Positions 33,008 through 41,025 of a stretch of 41,025 nucleotides of DNA are shown piece after piece. This stretch comes from Chloroflexota bacterium (GTDB lineage: Bacteria > Chloroflexota > Dehalococcoidia > Lucifugimonadales > UBA3495): NCBI GenBank assembly GCA_002710215.1, contig PAJQ01000069.1, positions 1 to 41,025 on the forward strand, given 5' to 3'. The translations under genes and the position numbers were made by a program. Below the pieces are notes generated by a model, which did not search any database, was not told where the DNA came from, and was given only the letters and a program-made list of their open reading frames with translations. Position 1 is the stretch's first letter; each line of letters begins with the position of its first letter.

Positions 33008-33597
33008 GGCGGCGATGTCATAAGGACGGGTGTGGCCCCAGGTTTAGTTGTCATATAGGCAATGGTCCCGCCCCTGGGGTCCCAGGCCGGGTCGAGTTCG
33101 TCGCCCGGGCTGGTGGTGAGTTGGCGGGGCATAGCCGGTGCTTCGGGCTCCGGTTCAACCACCGGAATGGGCGTAGTTTCTACTACGGTGGTATCCGGCG
33201 TGGAGGGATCTGCCGGGGCAACGGTCGGCGAAGGAGTGTCCGAGCCGGTGGGAGCGGGAATTACCGTCGGCTGATCCAACGGCGATACCGTAGTGTCCGG
33301 AACTGTCGTGGATTGCTGTGTCGGCGGCGCAGTAGAGTCTGGGGTTTCTGTTGGTTGTTGCGCCGCCGGCGCATTGGAGTTAGGGACTGCTGTGGGCTGT
33401 TGATTCCGCGGCGGGGAAGCATCTGGATCTGTTTGGGATTGCGGGGTCGCGGCGGGAGAGACAACCGTCTCACTAGCGGGAGAGGTTGTAGCTGGCCGCG
33501 TCGGGATAGGTATCTCCTCTATCGCAGACTCCAACAATGAACATCCGAGGGCCGCCAGTAAAATCGCAGAAATAAAAACAATCTCAAAATATTTCAT
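33004..33597 (-). CDS. lipoprotein signal plus linker, front part of the frameshifted propeller gene
   Basis: The 197-residue frame begins MKYFEIVFISAILLAALGC, a lipoprotein signal with the modified Cys at 19. About 120 residues of Pro/Thr/Ser/Gln-rich linker follow, with imperfect repeats (QQPTAVP, QQPTETP, QQSTTVP). Then comes a propeller strand, DPAWDPRGGTIAYMTTKPGA, matching DPRGGSVAYMTTKPGATQRP of the downstream frame. After GAT the frame reads PVLMTSPP and stops. Inserting one base near 33028-33033 restores RPYDIAAVNPDGTNQR, in line with the second copy. It is therefore one lipoprotein with a one-base loss, either a real mutation, a sequencing error or programmed slippage. Confidence 0.8.
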   Translation of the reverse strand: MKYFEIVFISAILLAALGCSLLESAIEEIPIPTRPATTSPASETVVSPAATPQSQTDPDASPPRNQQPTAVPNSNAPAAQQPTETPDSTAPPTQQSTTVPDTTVSPLDQPTVIPAPTGSDTPSPTVAPADPSTPDTTVVETTPIPVVEPEPEAPAMPRQLTTSPGDELDPAWDPRGGTIAYMTTKPGATPVLMTSPP

Positions 33598-33621
33598 TCA
33601 GTCATCGTAGCACGGTATCGG

Positions 33622-33651
33622 GTATAAGTAAGTGCCAGATGTACTTGACAA
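33622..33651 (-). promoter_or_regulatory. promoter candidate for the propeller lipoprotein
   Basis: On the minus strand TTGTCA (33646-33651) and TTATAC (33622-33627) are 18 bases apart, about 25 bases upstream of the lipoprotein ATG. Both hexamers are imperfect. Confidence 0.4.
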
Positions 33652-33718
33652 GACCGGTCCTGGGGCACTATCCACGACAGCGTAGGCGTGGGGACGGCGC
33701 CTAATCGAGAAATCCCGC

Positions 33719-34237
33719 CTATAAGTTTTCGCCGTGGAAGCGCCCTTGGTACCCCTGGCTCACCGGCTGGGTTAGGTGGAAGAATACCAATTGCATCAGG
33801 CGTGCATCTCGTTGCATTGCGTAGCCTTGATCGTTGTGCACCACCAGTAACGCTTGAGAGCGGCCTCGATAACCCGCGTCCCAAACCGCGGTGTGGATGC
33901 TCACCCCGCTGCGCAACAGGCTGGACCTGGGACGGCCCAAGGCCATCAGGTCCAGCGGGAGGTTAACGATCTCGTTGAAGCTGATCAGGTAGGGTCCGGG
34001 AGATAATCGCAGCCAGCCTTCCCGGTCGAAATCCAGGATTTCGGTGTCTGACAGTGCTCTTTGGTCCGGCCCGGATCCCATGCTGCCTCCGGAGGTCAGG
34101 CGAGAGACTTCTTTCAGGCTCAGGTCGAATCCGTTAGACTGAAGCTGCTCGTCCAGAGATAGGTACGACTCGATGAGGCGCGACGAACCTAGGATCAACT
34201 CCGCGATGGCATTCCGGTCCAGAGCATTAGATGTCAT
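33719..34237 (-). CDS. dUTPase of the archaeal / dCTP-deaminase-like type
   Basis: The 172-residue protein resembles archaeal dUTP diphosphatases, which remove dUTP so that uracil is not built into DNA. The core motif reads GRPRSSLLRSGVSIHTAVWD, continued by AGYRGRSQALLVV, then MQRDARLMQLVFF and the Gly-rich end QGYQGRFHG. Those residues bind phosphates and the uracil. I prefer dUTPase to dCTP deaminase because of the TAVWDAGYRG form, but the two are relatives and this is by eye. The ATG at 34237 is chosen over a TTG at 34249. Confidence 0.78.
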   Translation of the reverse strand: MTSNALDRNAIAELILGSSRLIESYLSLDEQLQSNGFDLSLKEVSRLTSGGSMGSGPDQRALSDTEILDFDREGWLRLSPGPYLISFNEIVNLPLDLMALGRPRSSLLRSGVSIHTAVWDAGYRGRSQALLVVHNDQGYAMQRDARLMQLVFFHLTQPVSQGYQGRFHGENL

Positions 34238-34343
34238 GTCACTTGCCAAAATTCTGGCCCGGACATTACCGCCGGGGTGGCGATGACATTCCGGGCCATT
34301 AGTTTCTTCTCCCTAGAATGCGGAGCTAAGAACCGCGATGGAC

Positions 34344-35969
34344 CTAGTCGTGCATGAAGTCTTGGACGTCTTGGGGCAACGGCACTACAATGGGAATCTC
34401 GGTGATTACGGCCTGGGTGGTTAGCATCATTCCCGCGATGCTGCCGGCGTTCTCCAAGGCGGAACGGGTTACCTTCAATGGGTCGACGATGCCGCGTTCA
34501 ATCAGGTGGCAATACTCACCCTCCTCGGCGTCGAATCCCCAGTCGCCCTCGCCGTTGCGAACATCGTTAAGAATTACCTCGCCGCGGTGGCCGGCGTTGT
34601 CGCATATCAGAATCAGTGGCGCGCTCAGTGCTCGCCTTACCAACCGGGCGCCCAAAGCCTCTTCGCCACTCAGGGTTGACTCCAACTTTTCCACGGCGCT
34701 CTCTGCTCGAATCATGGCCACGCCGCCGCCGGGCACGATGCCTTCCTCGACCGCCGCTTTGGTTGCGGATAGGGCATCTTCGGCCCGGGATTTCCGCTCA
34801 TTGACCTCTGGCTCGGTGGCCCCGCCGATCTTGATGACGGCCACGCCTCCGACCAGAGATGCCAGGCGCTCCTCAAGCTTTTCCCTATCGTAGTCGGAAG
34901 TAGTCTCTTCGATCTGGACTTTGAGTTGTTCGGCCCTGTCCTTGACTGCGTCCTCCGATCCTCGGCCATCGATGATGGTGGAGTCGTCTTTCATGGCAAC
35001 CAGCCGTCGAGCCGATCCGAGGTGCGACATCTCCACGCTGTCCAAACGCAAGCCCACGTCGCTGCTGATCACCGTGCTGCCGGTGAGGATGGCCATATCC
35101 TCCAGCAAGGCCTTTCGGCGTTCGCCAAACCCGGGGGCTTTGATGGCTACGCAGACCAGGGTGCCCCGCATCTTGTTGACCACAAGGGTTGCCAATGCCT
35201 CACCGTCAACATCTTCCGCAATGACTACCAGGGGCCGCCGGCCCTCTGCAATGACCATTTCCATAGTGGCGACGATGTCATTGGGTGAGCTGAGTTTTTG
35301 ATCGGTAATCAAGAACAAAGGATCGTCCAACGCGGATTCCATACGGTCGGTGTCGGTGACGAAGTGGGGCGAAAGATAGCCCCGGTCTATTCGGACGCCC
35401 TCTACGACTTCCAACTCGTCTTCCAGAGCTTTGGACTCTTCGATGGTGATGACGCCTTCCCGGCCAACCTTATCCATGGCGTCGGCCAGTAGTTGGGCGA
35501 TGGCTTCTTCATGGGCGGAAAGAGCCGCTACCCGGGCGACCTGGTCCCGGTTTTCCACGGGGATCGCCATTTTTTTCAACTCTGCCACGACGGTTTCAAC
35601 CGCCTTCTCGATGCCGGATTTCAAGGCCATACCGCTGGTGCCGGCGGCAACGTTGAGGAATCCCTGGCGCACGATCGCCCGGGTCAACACCACTGATGTG
35701 GTGGTACCGTCTCCGACCACGTCATTGGTCTTGGATGCCGCCTCTTTAACCAGTTGCGCGCCCATGTTTTCGTAGGCGTCGGGCAGTTCAATCTCTTTGG
35801 CGATGGTAACGCCGTCACTGCAAACCACCGGCAAGCCGAACATGCGGCTGAAAAGTACGTTTCTGCCGCTGGGCCCCAGGGTTAAACCAACGACACGGCT
35901 CAGTTCGTCTACGCCGCGCATCAAACTGGTTCGCGCTTCTTCACTATAAGTTAGCTGTTTATCCGGCAT
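34344..35969 (-). CDS. groEL: 60 kDa chaperonin (GroEL)
   Basis: The 541-residue protein assembles into ATP-driven folding rings. It has the equatorial ATP residues GLTLGPSGRNVLFSRMFG and VVGDGTTTSVV, and IKIGGATEPEVNERKSRAED with EEGIVPGGGVAMIRAE. Length is normal for the family. The usual GGM-rich C-terminal tail is absent; it ends VQDFMHD. No groES lies beside it, and no CIRCE element (TTAGCACTC-N9-GAGTGCTAA) is seen upstream. It may be a second, divergent GroEL. GAGGAG before the ATG is a good ribosome site, and a TTGACA/CATATT promoter lies 110 bases upstream. Confidence 0.95.
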   Translation of the reverse strand: MPDKQLTYSEEARTSLMRGVDELSRVVGLTLGPSGRNVLFSRMFGLPVVCSDGVTIAKEIELPDAYENMGAQLVKEAASKTNDVVGDGTTTSVVLTRAIVRQGFLNVAAGTSGMALKSGIEKAVETVVAELKKMAIPVENRDQVARVAALSAHEEAIAQLLADAMDKVGREGVITIEESKALEDELEVVEGVRIDRGYLSPHFVTDTDRMESALDDPLFLITDQKLSSPNDIVATMEMVIAEGRRPLVVIAEDVDGEALATLVVNKMRGTLVCVAIKAPGFGERRKALLEDMAILTGSTVISSDVGLRLDSVEMSHLGSARRLVAMKDDSTIIDGRGSEDAVKDRAEQLKVQIEETTSDYDREKLEERLASLVGGVAVIKIGGATEPEVNERKSRAEDALSATKAAVEEGIVPGGGVAMIRAESAVEKLESTLSGEEALGARLVRRALSAPLILICDNAGHRGEVILNDVRNGEGDWGFDAEEGEYCHLIERGIVDPLKVTRSALENAGSIAGMMLTTQAVITEIPIVVPLPQDVQDFMHD

Positions 35970-36078
35970 TCCTGTCTCCTCGGTAAGTTATCATCCAATC
36001 TCTATGGCAGGCTCCCTGGAATCGAGCCGAAAATGATGGCGGAAAACAGGGAGATTAGTTGGAAAATCAGTCGATACC

Positions 36079-36107
36079 AATATGCGATAGTCAGGTTAGA
36101 TTGTCAA
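36079..36107 (-). promoter_or_regulatory. sigma70-like promoter for groEL
   Basis: On the minus strand a perfect TTGACA (36102-36107) is followed after exactly 17 bases by CATATT (36079-36084). It points at groEL and lies in the gap between folK and groEL. Confidence 0.65.
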
Positions 36108-36122
36108 CCGGTTTTCTAGCTT

Positions 36123-36698
36123 TCATGCCTGGGGAGCGGGCTCGTCTTGACGCGGGAGATGCATAGGCGGCCCCCATAACTTGACGCCGCCCTTGCCGTC
36201 CACCTTGTCCGTCAATTCCTGGGCCGTCAGACCGAGCACCGGATGGGTCAGTTCGGGAGCCAATTCCGCCAGCGGCGCCAGCACGAACGCCCTTTGGTGC
36301 AACCGGGGATGGGGTATCTGGAGATTTGCTTGCTCGATGATAATGGCGCCGTAGAACAATATATCCAAGTCGATGACCCTCGGTCCGTACCTAAGGCTCC
36401 ATTCCCGTCCCATCTCCCGTTCCACTCCTTGGGTGATATCTAGGAGCCGGTCTGGTGTTAGGCCGGTCTCCACCTCTAGGACGCAGTTGAGGAAGTCAGG
36501 CTGGTTGGCATATCCCCATGGAGCAGTCTCGTAGACGGACGAAGAGCGCAGAAGTCGAAGATGTCCGTGCGACTTCAATCGGCCATGGTCTAGCGGCTCT
36601 GATGGAGACCTGAACAATAACTCGGCTGCTCTTTCCAGGTTTTTCCGGCGTTCTCCCAGATTGGAGCCCAAACCCAGGTATGCCGTTACAATTTCCAA
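36123..36698 (-). CDS. folK: HPPK: hydroxymethyldihydropterin pyrophosphokinase
   Basis: The protein transfers pyrophosphate from ATP to 6-hydroxymethyl-dihydropterin, one step before FolP. It has AYLGLGSNLGERRKNL, SSVYETAPWGYANQPDFLN, EWSLRYGPRVIDLDILFYG and PHPRLHQRAFVLAPLAELAP. I use a TTG start at 36698 because GGAGG precedes it by eight bases and the family N-terminus begins there, giving 191 residues. The frame also has an ATG at 36743 with no ribosome site. The chosen start overlaps the folP end by 13 bases, so folK is coupled to folP. Confidence 0.93.
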   Translation of the reverse strand: MEIVTAYLGLGSNLGERRKNLERAAELLFRSPSEPLDHGRLKSHGHLRLLRSSSVYETAPWGYANQPDFLNCVLEVETGLTPDRLLDITQGVEREMGREWSLRYGPRVIDLDILFYGAIIIEQANLQIPHPRLHQRAFVLAPLAELAPELTHPVLGLTAQELTDKVDGKGGVKLWGPPMHLPRQDEPAPQA

Positions 36699-37537
36699 CC
36701 CGAAGGCCTCCAGCCCCGGACAACAGCGTCGCTCATCCGGCAAACCCGCACCATCTCTTGAACGTCGTGAACCCGGACGATGTCCACTCCTCCGGCGATG
36801 GCCAGGGCCACCGTTGCGGCGGTTCCTTCTAGTCTGTCCTCAACGGGCAAGTCCAGTACCCAGCCGATGGTCGACTTGCGTGACGTGCCCAGAAGCAAGG
36901 GATAACCCAGGGATGTGAACTCCCGCAATCGGTTCAGGACCTCCAGGTTGTGGTCCGGCGTCTTGCCGAACCCACTGCCCGGGTCCAAGATGATGTTCCC
37001 TTTCGGGACGCCGGCGTCGAGAGCAGCCTGGGCGCTGGCGGACAGGCTGGCGGCAACATCAAATATCAGGTCGTCGTAATGCCGTCCCTTCTGGTTGTGC
37101 ATCAGAATGAGACCCGCGCCGGTCTGGGCGGCGGCTACCGCGATTTCCGGTTCGGATTTCAGGCCCCATTGGTCATTGATGATCGTTGCTCCGGCGGCTA
37201 CGGCATTTCTGGCAACTACCGCCTTGCTGGTGTCCACGCTGACCGGCAGGTTGACGCGGGAAACTATGGCCTCCAAAGCAGGCATTAGCCGCTCCAGTTC
37301 CTCTTCGGCGGTGATGGATTCGTGGCCGGGACGGGTGGACTCGGCTCCCACATCGATAAAGTCGGCGCCTTCGGCCTCGAACCTTATCGCTTGCTCAACG
37401 GCCGCGGAAACGTCCGATCTCAAGCCGTCGCCGGAAAAGGAATCTGGGGTTAGGTTGATGATCCCCATAACATACGTGCGCCGTCCCCACACAAGGGGCT
37501 CGCCATTGGTTACGGTTATATGAATGTAGGCACTCAT
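36686..37537 (-). CDS. folP: dihydropteroate synthase
   Basis: The 283-residue TIM barrel joins p-aminobenzoate to hydroxymethyl-dihydropterin pyrophosphate. Motifs are MGIINLTPDSFSGDG, FIDVGAESTRPG, VSVDTSKAVV, IINDQWGL, ILDPGSGFGKTPDHN, LLLGTSRKSTIG and RLEGTAATVALAI. All substrate-binding positions look present. The ribosome site is weak. It precedes folK in a two-gene folate unit, while folB lies far away on the other strand. Confidence 0.95.
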   Translation of the reverse strand: MSAYIHITVTNGEPLVWGRRTYVMGIINLTPDSFSGDGLRSDVSAAVEQAIRFEAEGADFIDVGAESTRPGHESITAEEELERLMPALEAIVSRVNLPVSVDTSKAVVARNAVAAGATIINDQWGLKSEPEIAVAAAQTGAGLILMHNQKGRHYDDLIFDVAASLSASAQAALDAGVPKGNIILDPGSGFGKTPDHNLEVLNRLREFTSLGYPLLLGTSRKSTIGWVLDLPVEDRLEGTAATVALAIAGGVDIVRVHDVQEMVRVCRMSDAVVRGWRPSGWKL

Positions 37538-37590
37538 GATCTACCCGCCGTTGCCTATCGGCAAACTACGGATACGGCCCTGGGATCTGA

Positions 37591-37617
37591 CGATGCTAGC
37601 AATGCTAGCAATGCTGG
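37591..37617. repeat. triple 9-base tandem repeat
   Basis: Three near-identical copies of GATGCTAGC / AATGCTAGC / AATGCTGGC stand in a row between the RidA gene and folP. They are short and probably a slippage product; no function is evident. Confidence 0.5.
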
Positions 37618-37661
37618 CTTGAACGGCGACTTGGACCGCCCTGGTTCCGGTCAATGGGACT

Positions 37662-38060
37662 CTATTGGGCCACGGTGGCCTCTATCTCCACCAGCAGCTC
37701 AGGAAGGAACAGCGCGGCAATCCCCAGTAACGTGGTGGCAGGCCGGCACCCTGCTTGGCTCAGGCGGGGCATGGTGTCGGATTCGTATGCTTCCAAAAAG
37801 GCGTTCACGTCGGCTACGTAGTAATTTAGACGCACTACGTCCGATAGGCCAAGCCCCGCCTGGCCTAGTACCGTCTCCAGATTGTCCAGTGCCTTGTTGA
37901 TCTGGCCTGCCATATCTCCCACGTGAACCGGATTACATTCGTCATCCACTGAGGTCTGGCCGGAGCATAGCAGCACCCTGTTAACACCGCTTAGGTCACT
38001 GGCCTGCACGAATCCGAATTGATCCTGCCAAGCCCAGGGGTTGATAGCACTTCGTTCCAT
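37662..38060 (-). CDS. RidA/YjgF-family protein
   Basis: The 132-residue protein resembles RidA enamine/imine deaminases: QASDLSGVNRVLLCSGQTSV, DMAGQINKALDNLETVLGQAG, VVRLNYYVADVNAF, CRPATTLLGIAALFLPELLVE and IEATVAQ. RidA's active Arg usually falls in a RSAV-type string that here reads RPATTL, so it may be a related subgroup. The frame is open upstream to 38156, but the ATG at 38060 follows a strong GGAGGA and begins where the family does. Confidence 0.88.
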   Translation of the reverse strand: MERSAINPWAWQDQFGFVQASDLSGVNRVLLCSGQTSVDDECNPVHVGDMAGQINKALDNLETVLGQAGLGLSDVVRLNYYVADVNAFLEAYESDTMPRLSQAGCRPATTLLGIAALFLPELLVEIEATVAQ

Positions 38061-38365
38061 GAAGTCCTCCTTCTCAAAAGGGGTTTGGAAAATAATACTA
38101 CCATAGCTCTCATGGATGAGGCGCGGAGACCCGCCTGGCGGCGCTTGGTAACACATCCGTGGTTGCCAACGTTAAATCTCGGAGCACCAGACGGATGGCG
38201 GCTATGGCCTTAAGCAAAGAGGAGCCGGCCAAACGCGTTGCCGGTCTTCCACACTGAATAAAGGACACTGTATCCCACCACCCGCTTCACCCTCGCCTTG
38301 CACCGCCTATACCCGTCTGCTAGGATGGGGCCAACCTGCCCGGCGGCAATGGTAACGAGGCGCTA
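38061..38365. promoter_or_regulatory. divergent intergenic region
   Basis: This 305-base gap separates the RidA-family gene and the carboxyltransferase gene. For the minus strand a TATTAT (38092-38097) could serve as -10, with no good -35. For the plus strand nothing convincing is seen before the GTG start. No tRNA or small gene is evident. Confidence 0.35.
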
Positions 38366-39931
38366 GTGACAGCGGAAAACCGGTCCATTCAATTGAAATT
38401 GGTCACTCTGGAGCAGATGCGCCAGCAAGCCCAAAAGGGCGGCGGCCAAGAGCGCATAGACCAACAGCATAGCCGGGGCAAACTGACAGCCCGGGAACGG
38501 CTGGCGCTGCTCATGGACGATGATACTTTTGTTGAGATGGACACCTTCGTCACTCACCGGGCGACGGATTTCGGCTTGGCCGACCGCAAGTTTTTGGGAG
38601 ACGCGGTGGTCACCGGATATGGCCGGGTCGACGGCCGGCAAGTCTTCGCCTTCGCCCAAGACTTCACAGTGTTCGGCGGCTCCTTGTCCGAAGCGGTGAG
38701 CCAGAAGATCTGTAAAGTTATGGACCTGGCGGCAAAGACCGGTTGCCCGCTGGTGGGTCTGAACGACTCCGGGGGCGCGCGGATTCAGGAAGGGGTCACC
38801 AGCCTGGCCGCCTACGGGGATATCTTCCTGCGTAACACCCTGTTCTCAGGGGTGATACCCCAAATCTCGGTGATCGTGGGACCGGCAGCGGGAGGGGCGG
38901 TGTACTCTCCGGCCATAACCGATTTTGTGTTTATGGTCAGCGGCACCGGTCAGATGTACATCACGGGACCGGACGTCATCAAGGCGGTAACCGGGGAGAA
39001 TGTTACCCACGAGGAGCTGGGCGGAGCGGCTGCCCATGCCACCCGCAGCGGCGTGGCCCAATTCGTTTATGAAACCGAGGAAGAGTGTCTAGCCGAAGTG
39101 CGGCGGTTGTTAGGTTTCCTCCCCGGCAATAATCTGGACGATTCACCCATTGTAGTCACCGGCGATGGGGCAGGCCGGACTGACCCGGACCTTGCTCCAT
39201 TGGTTCCGTATGACGCCAACCGGCCCTACGACATGCGTGACATTATCTACCGGATCGTCGACGATGAAGAGTTCATGGAAGTCCATCAAAGCTTCGCTCC
39301 CAACGTGGTGGTGGGCTTGGGCCGCCTGGACGGCCGCACGGTGGGCATCATCGGCAATCAGCCCCAACATCTGGCCGGGGTCTTGGATATCGACGCTTCC
39401 AACAAAGCGGCCCGGTTTGTTCGGTTTTGCGATTGCTTCAACATCCCCCTGGTGACATTGGTTGATGTTCCCGGATTCATGCCGGGTGTAGATCAGGAGT
39501 ATGGCGGCATCATCCGCCACGGCGCAAAACTGATCTACGCTTATGCCGAGGCCACAGTCCCCAAGGTTAGCGTCATCATACGAAAAGCCTACGGCGGGGC
39601 TTACATCGTAATGAGTAGCAAGCACCTGAGGTCTGATGTTAACTTCGTTTGGCCCTCGGCGGAGATTGCCGTGATGGGCGCCGAGGGCGCAGTTAACATC
39701 ATTTACCGGGGAGAGATATCCAGCGCCGAAGACCCTGACCAGACCAGGAAGGAGTTGGTGGCCGACTACCAGGAAAAGTTCACCAACCCATACGTCGCCG
39801 CTAACCGGGGTTACATCGACGACATCATCGATCCGTCAGAAACGAGGCCCCGTTTGATTAGAGCCTTGGAGATGCTGCAAAACAAGCGGGATACACTGCC
39901 GGCCAAGAAACACGGCAATATTCCGTTGTAG
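38366..39931 (+). CDS. acyl-CoA carboxylase, carboxyltransferase (beta) subunit
   Basis: The 521-residue protein moves the carboxyl group from biotin to acyl-CoA, as PccB/MmdA do. Crotonase-fold motifs include [79 protein letters not shown] and [16 protein letters not shown]. Length fits propionyl-CoA carboxylase beta. Its biotin carboxylase and biotin-carrier partners are not in the window. The start is a GTG at 38366 with no strong ribosome site, chosen because the conserved N-terminal region follows directly. Substrate (propionyl-, acetyl- or methylmalonyl-CoA) is uncertain. Confidence 0.93.
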   Translation: MTAENRSIQLKLVTLEQMRQQAQKGGGQERIDQQHSRGKLTARERLALLMDDDTFVEMDTFVTHRATDFGLADRKFLGDAVVTGYGRVDGRQVFAFAQDFTVFGGSLSEAVSQKICKVMDLAAKTGCPLVGLNDSGGARIQEGVTSLAAYGDIFLRNTLFSGVIPQISVIVGPAAGGAVYSPAITDFVFMVSGTGQMYITGPDVIKAVTGENVTHEELGGAAAHATRSGVAQFVYETEEECLAEVRRLLGFLPGNNLDDSPIVVTGDGAGRTDPDLAPLVPYDANRPYDMRDIIYRIVDDEEFMEVHQSFAPNVVVGLGRLDGRTVGIIGNQPQHLAGVLDIDASNKAARFVRFCDCFNIPLVTLVDVPGFMPGVDQEYGGIIRHGAKLIYAYAEATVPKVSVIIRKAYGGAYIVMSSKHLRSDVNFVWPSAEIAVMGAEGAVNIIYRGEISSAEDPDQTRKELVADYQEKFTNPYVAANRGYIDDIIDPSETRPRLIRALEMLQNKRDTLPAKKHGNIPL

Positions 39932-39980
39932 CAATCAGCTTTCAACTGTCAGCGTTCAGGAGAGCCGATAGCTGATAACC
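39931..39980. repeat. intergenic CTGA-rich repeat, copy 2
   Basis: GCAATCAGCTTTCAACTGTC followed by AGCGTTCAGGAGAGCCGATA lies between the carboxyltransferase and LLM 2 genes. Its reverse complement shares CTCCTGA and TGAAAGCTGATTGC with 20689-20722. Confidence 0.5.
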
Positions 39981-40002
39981 TTCGACTCAAAGGAGTGTAT
40001 CC

Positions 40003-41010
40003 TTGGAATTTGGCGTCTTCTATCAGTTACCTTGCTCGGAGGATCAGTCACCGTCACAGCGGTACTCCGACACTATCGCCCAGTCCCAACTGGCCGACGA
40101 ATTGGGTTTCGACTCCGTGTGGCTGGCCGAACTGCACTTCAATCCGGAATTTTCCATCATGTCGGCGCCACTCTTGGTGGCCTCGGCTATTGCCCAAACA
40201 ACCAAGCGGATAAAGGTGGGCACCGCCGTCAATCTGATGCCTTTACATAATCCGGTCCGATTGGCGGAAGAAGCCGCTACTCTGGATGTGATTTCCGGCG
40301 GACGGGCCATCTTCGGCATCGGCAGGGGCTCCAATCCCCGCCAGTTCGCGGGCTACGGCGTCGACGTAGCCGAGGGACGGGAAAGGTTCCTGGAAGCCTT
40401 GGACTTTGTTCTGAAAGCCTGGAGTTGCGACGAGCTTTCCTACGAAGGCGAGTATTTTCAAGCCCAGGAACTCAGGATCGTGCCCAAACCGCTACAAGAT
40501 CCCCATCCTCCGGTGTACATCGCTTCCAATAGCCCGGACACTTTCGGCATCGTTGGTTCTTTGGGACACAACATCCTGGTAGCGCCGTTAGTTGTTTCCG
40601 TTCAGGGGGCGCTGGACGGGCTGGCGGTGTACCGGGAAGCATTGGCCGAACACGGTCACGACCCGGCCAAGGTAAAGGTCAACGTGAACGTTCCGGTGTA
40701 CGTTACCAAGGACAAGAGCAAGGCCAAAGGCATGCCCCAAGCCAGCTTTGACAACTATCTGGGCCTTATCCGGGCCAACCGGACCCGGTCGCTAAGAGGT
40801 ATCTCCGAACTGACGTACGACCGGGTGTACGATGACTTTGCCGCCATCGGAGACCCGGACCAGGTCGTGGAGAAGCTGAGATCGTTGGGAGAGAGGTATC
40901 AAAACCAAGAGTTCATGTGCTGGTTCAACGCCGGTGGCATGATCCCCCACAAAGAAGTGGAAAAATCCATGCGCCTCTTCTCTGAAAAGGTGATGCCGCA
41001 TTTTGGGTAG
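40003..41010 (+). CDS. LLM-class flavin-dependent oxidoreductase 2
   Basis: The 335-residue luciferase-like protein has QLADELGFDSVWLAELHFNP, IKVGTAVNLMPLHNPVRLAE, VISGGRAIFGIGRGSNPRQF and PHPPVYIASNSPDTFG, matching the bacterial luciferase family that uses FMN (some members F420). A TTG start at 40003 is supported by AGGAG eight bases before it. Its last base is 15 bases from the window end. It carries no adjacent flavin reductase. Role is probably oxidation or desulfonation of an organic compound; substrate unknown. Confidence 0.9.
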   Translation: MEFGVFYQLPCSEDQSPSQRYSDTIAQSQLADELGFDSVWLAELHFNPEFSIMSAPLLVASAIAQTTKRIKVGTAVNLMPLHNPVRLAEEAATLDVISGGRAIFGIGRGSNPRQFAGYGVDVAEGRERFLEALDFVLKAWSCDELSYEGEYFQAQELRIVPKPLQDPHPPVYIASNSPDTFGIVGSLGHNILVAPLVVSVQGALDGLAVYREALAEHGHDPAKVKVNVNVPVYVTKDKSKAKGMPQASFDNYLGLIRANRTRSLRGISELTYDRVYDDFAAIGDPDQVVEKLRSLGERYQNQEFMCWFNAGGMIPHKEVEKSMRLFSEKVMPHFG

Positions 41011-41025
41011 CGGTCAGCGGTCAGC
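41009..41025. repeat. start of a GGTCAGC tandem repeat at the right edge
   Basis: AGCGGTCAGCGGTCAGC directly after LLM 2 contains two copies of GGTCAGC and continues past the window. It resembles the other intergenic CTGA-rich repeats next to LLM genes. Confidence 0.4.

Noticed and set aside
36001-36122. CIRCE element upstream of groEL
   Set aside because: No TTAGCACTC/GAGTGCTAA dyad is present.

Overview
The window is a G+C-rich stretch of bacterial chromosome with no rRNA, tRNA or CRISPR array that I can see. The gene content suggests a Chloroflexota genome, perhaps SAR202/Dehalococcoidia-like. The pointers are two luciferase-like (LLM) oxidoreductases, an SCP-x-like thiolase, a CitE-like lyase, a class II aldolase, an archaeal-type dUTPase, a TRAX/translin-like protein and two single-domain retropepsins. 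This placement is inferred from gene families, not from a homology search.

Left edge (1-2700): mobile DNA. A degenerate repeat cluster, a 5'-truncated ORF and a decayed IS21-type istA remnant precede a full-length large serine recombinase (1038-2609). The recombinase ends exactly where the first ~31 codons of comM/yifB (minus strand, start at 2700) break off. The window therefore shows one end of an element integrated into comM, and the rest of comM lies outside.

2737-6863 (minus strand): a tightly packed run of two FmdB-type zinc ribbons, ThiE with an extra N-terminal domain, a TRAX-like nuclease candidate, an RNase Z/AtsA-like metallo-beta-lactamase, a class II aldolase and the broken comM. 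7014-13324 (plus strand): polA, retropepsin 1, a NIPSNAP-like protein, a CitE/HpcH-like lyase, folB, a PNPOx-like flavoprotein and rpmB. 13361-16732 (minus strand): rpe, argH, retropepsin 2 and a TIM-barrel isomerase/epimerase. 17058-20681 (plus strand): phhB-like dehydratase, a GAF sensor protein with an intact H-box but an eroded ATPase domain, and LLM oxidoreductase 1.

20725-28895 (minus strand): PIG-L deacetylase, aldehyde dehydrogenase, an unknown protein behind a possible operator, uvrC, a small membrane protein, a XerC/D recombinase and a thiolase-like protein with a clear intrinsic terminator. 29207-29926 (plus strand) is an EVE-domain protein. 29988-38060 (minus strand) holds queG, a PD40/TolB-like lipoprotein split by a one-base frameshift, dut, groEL with its own promoter, folK, folP and a RidA-family protein. 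38366-41010 (plus strand) holds an acyl-CoA carboxylase carboxyltransferase subunit and LLM oxidoreductase 2. Short related intergenic repeats sit beside both LLM genes.

Housekeeping threads run through the region: replication and repair (polA, uvrC, xer), folate (folB, folK, folP), pterin (phhB), thiamine (thiE), queuosine (queG), nucleotide sanitation (dut) and protein folding (groEL). The most unusual items are the comM-integrated element, the thiE-TRAX-MBL run, the degenerate histidine kinase, the frameshifted duplicated beta-propeller lipoprotein and the operator-controlled orphan protein.
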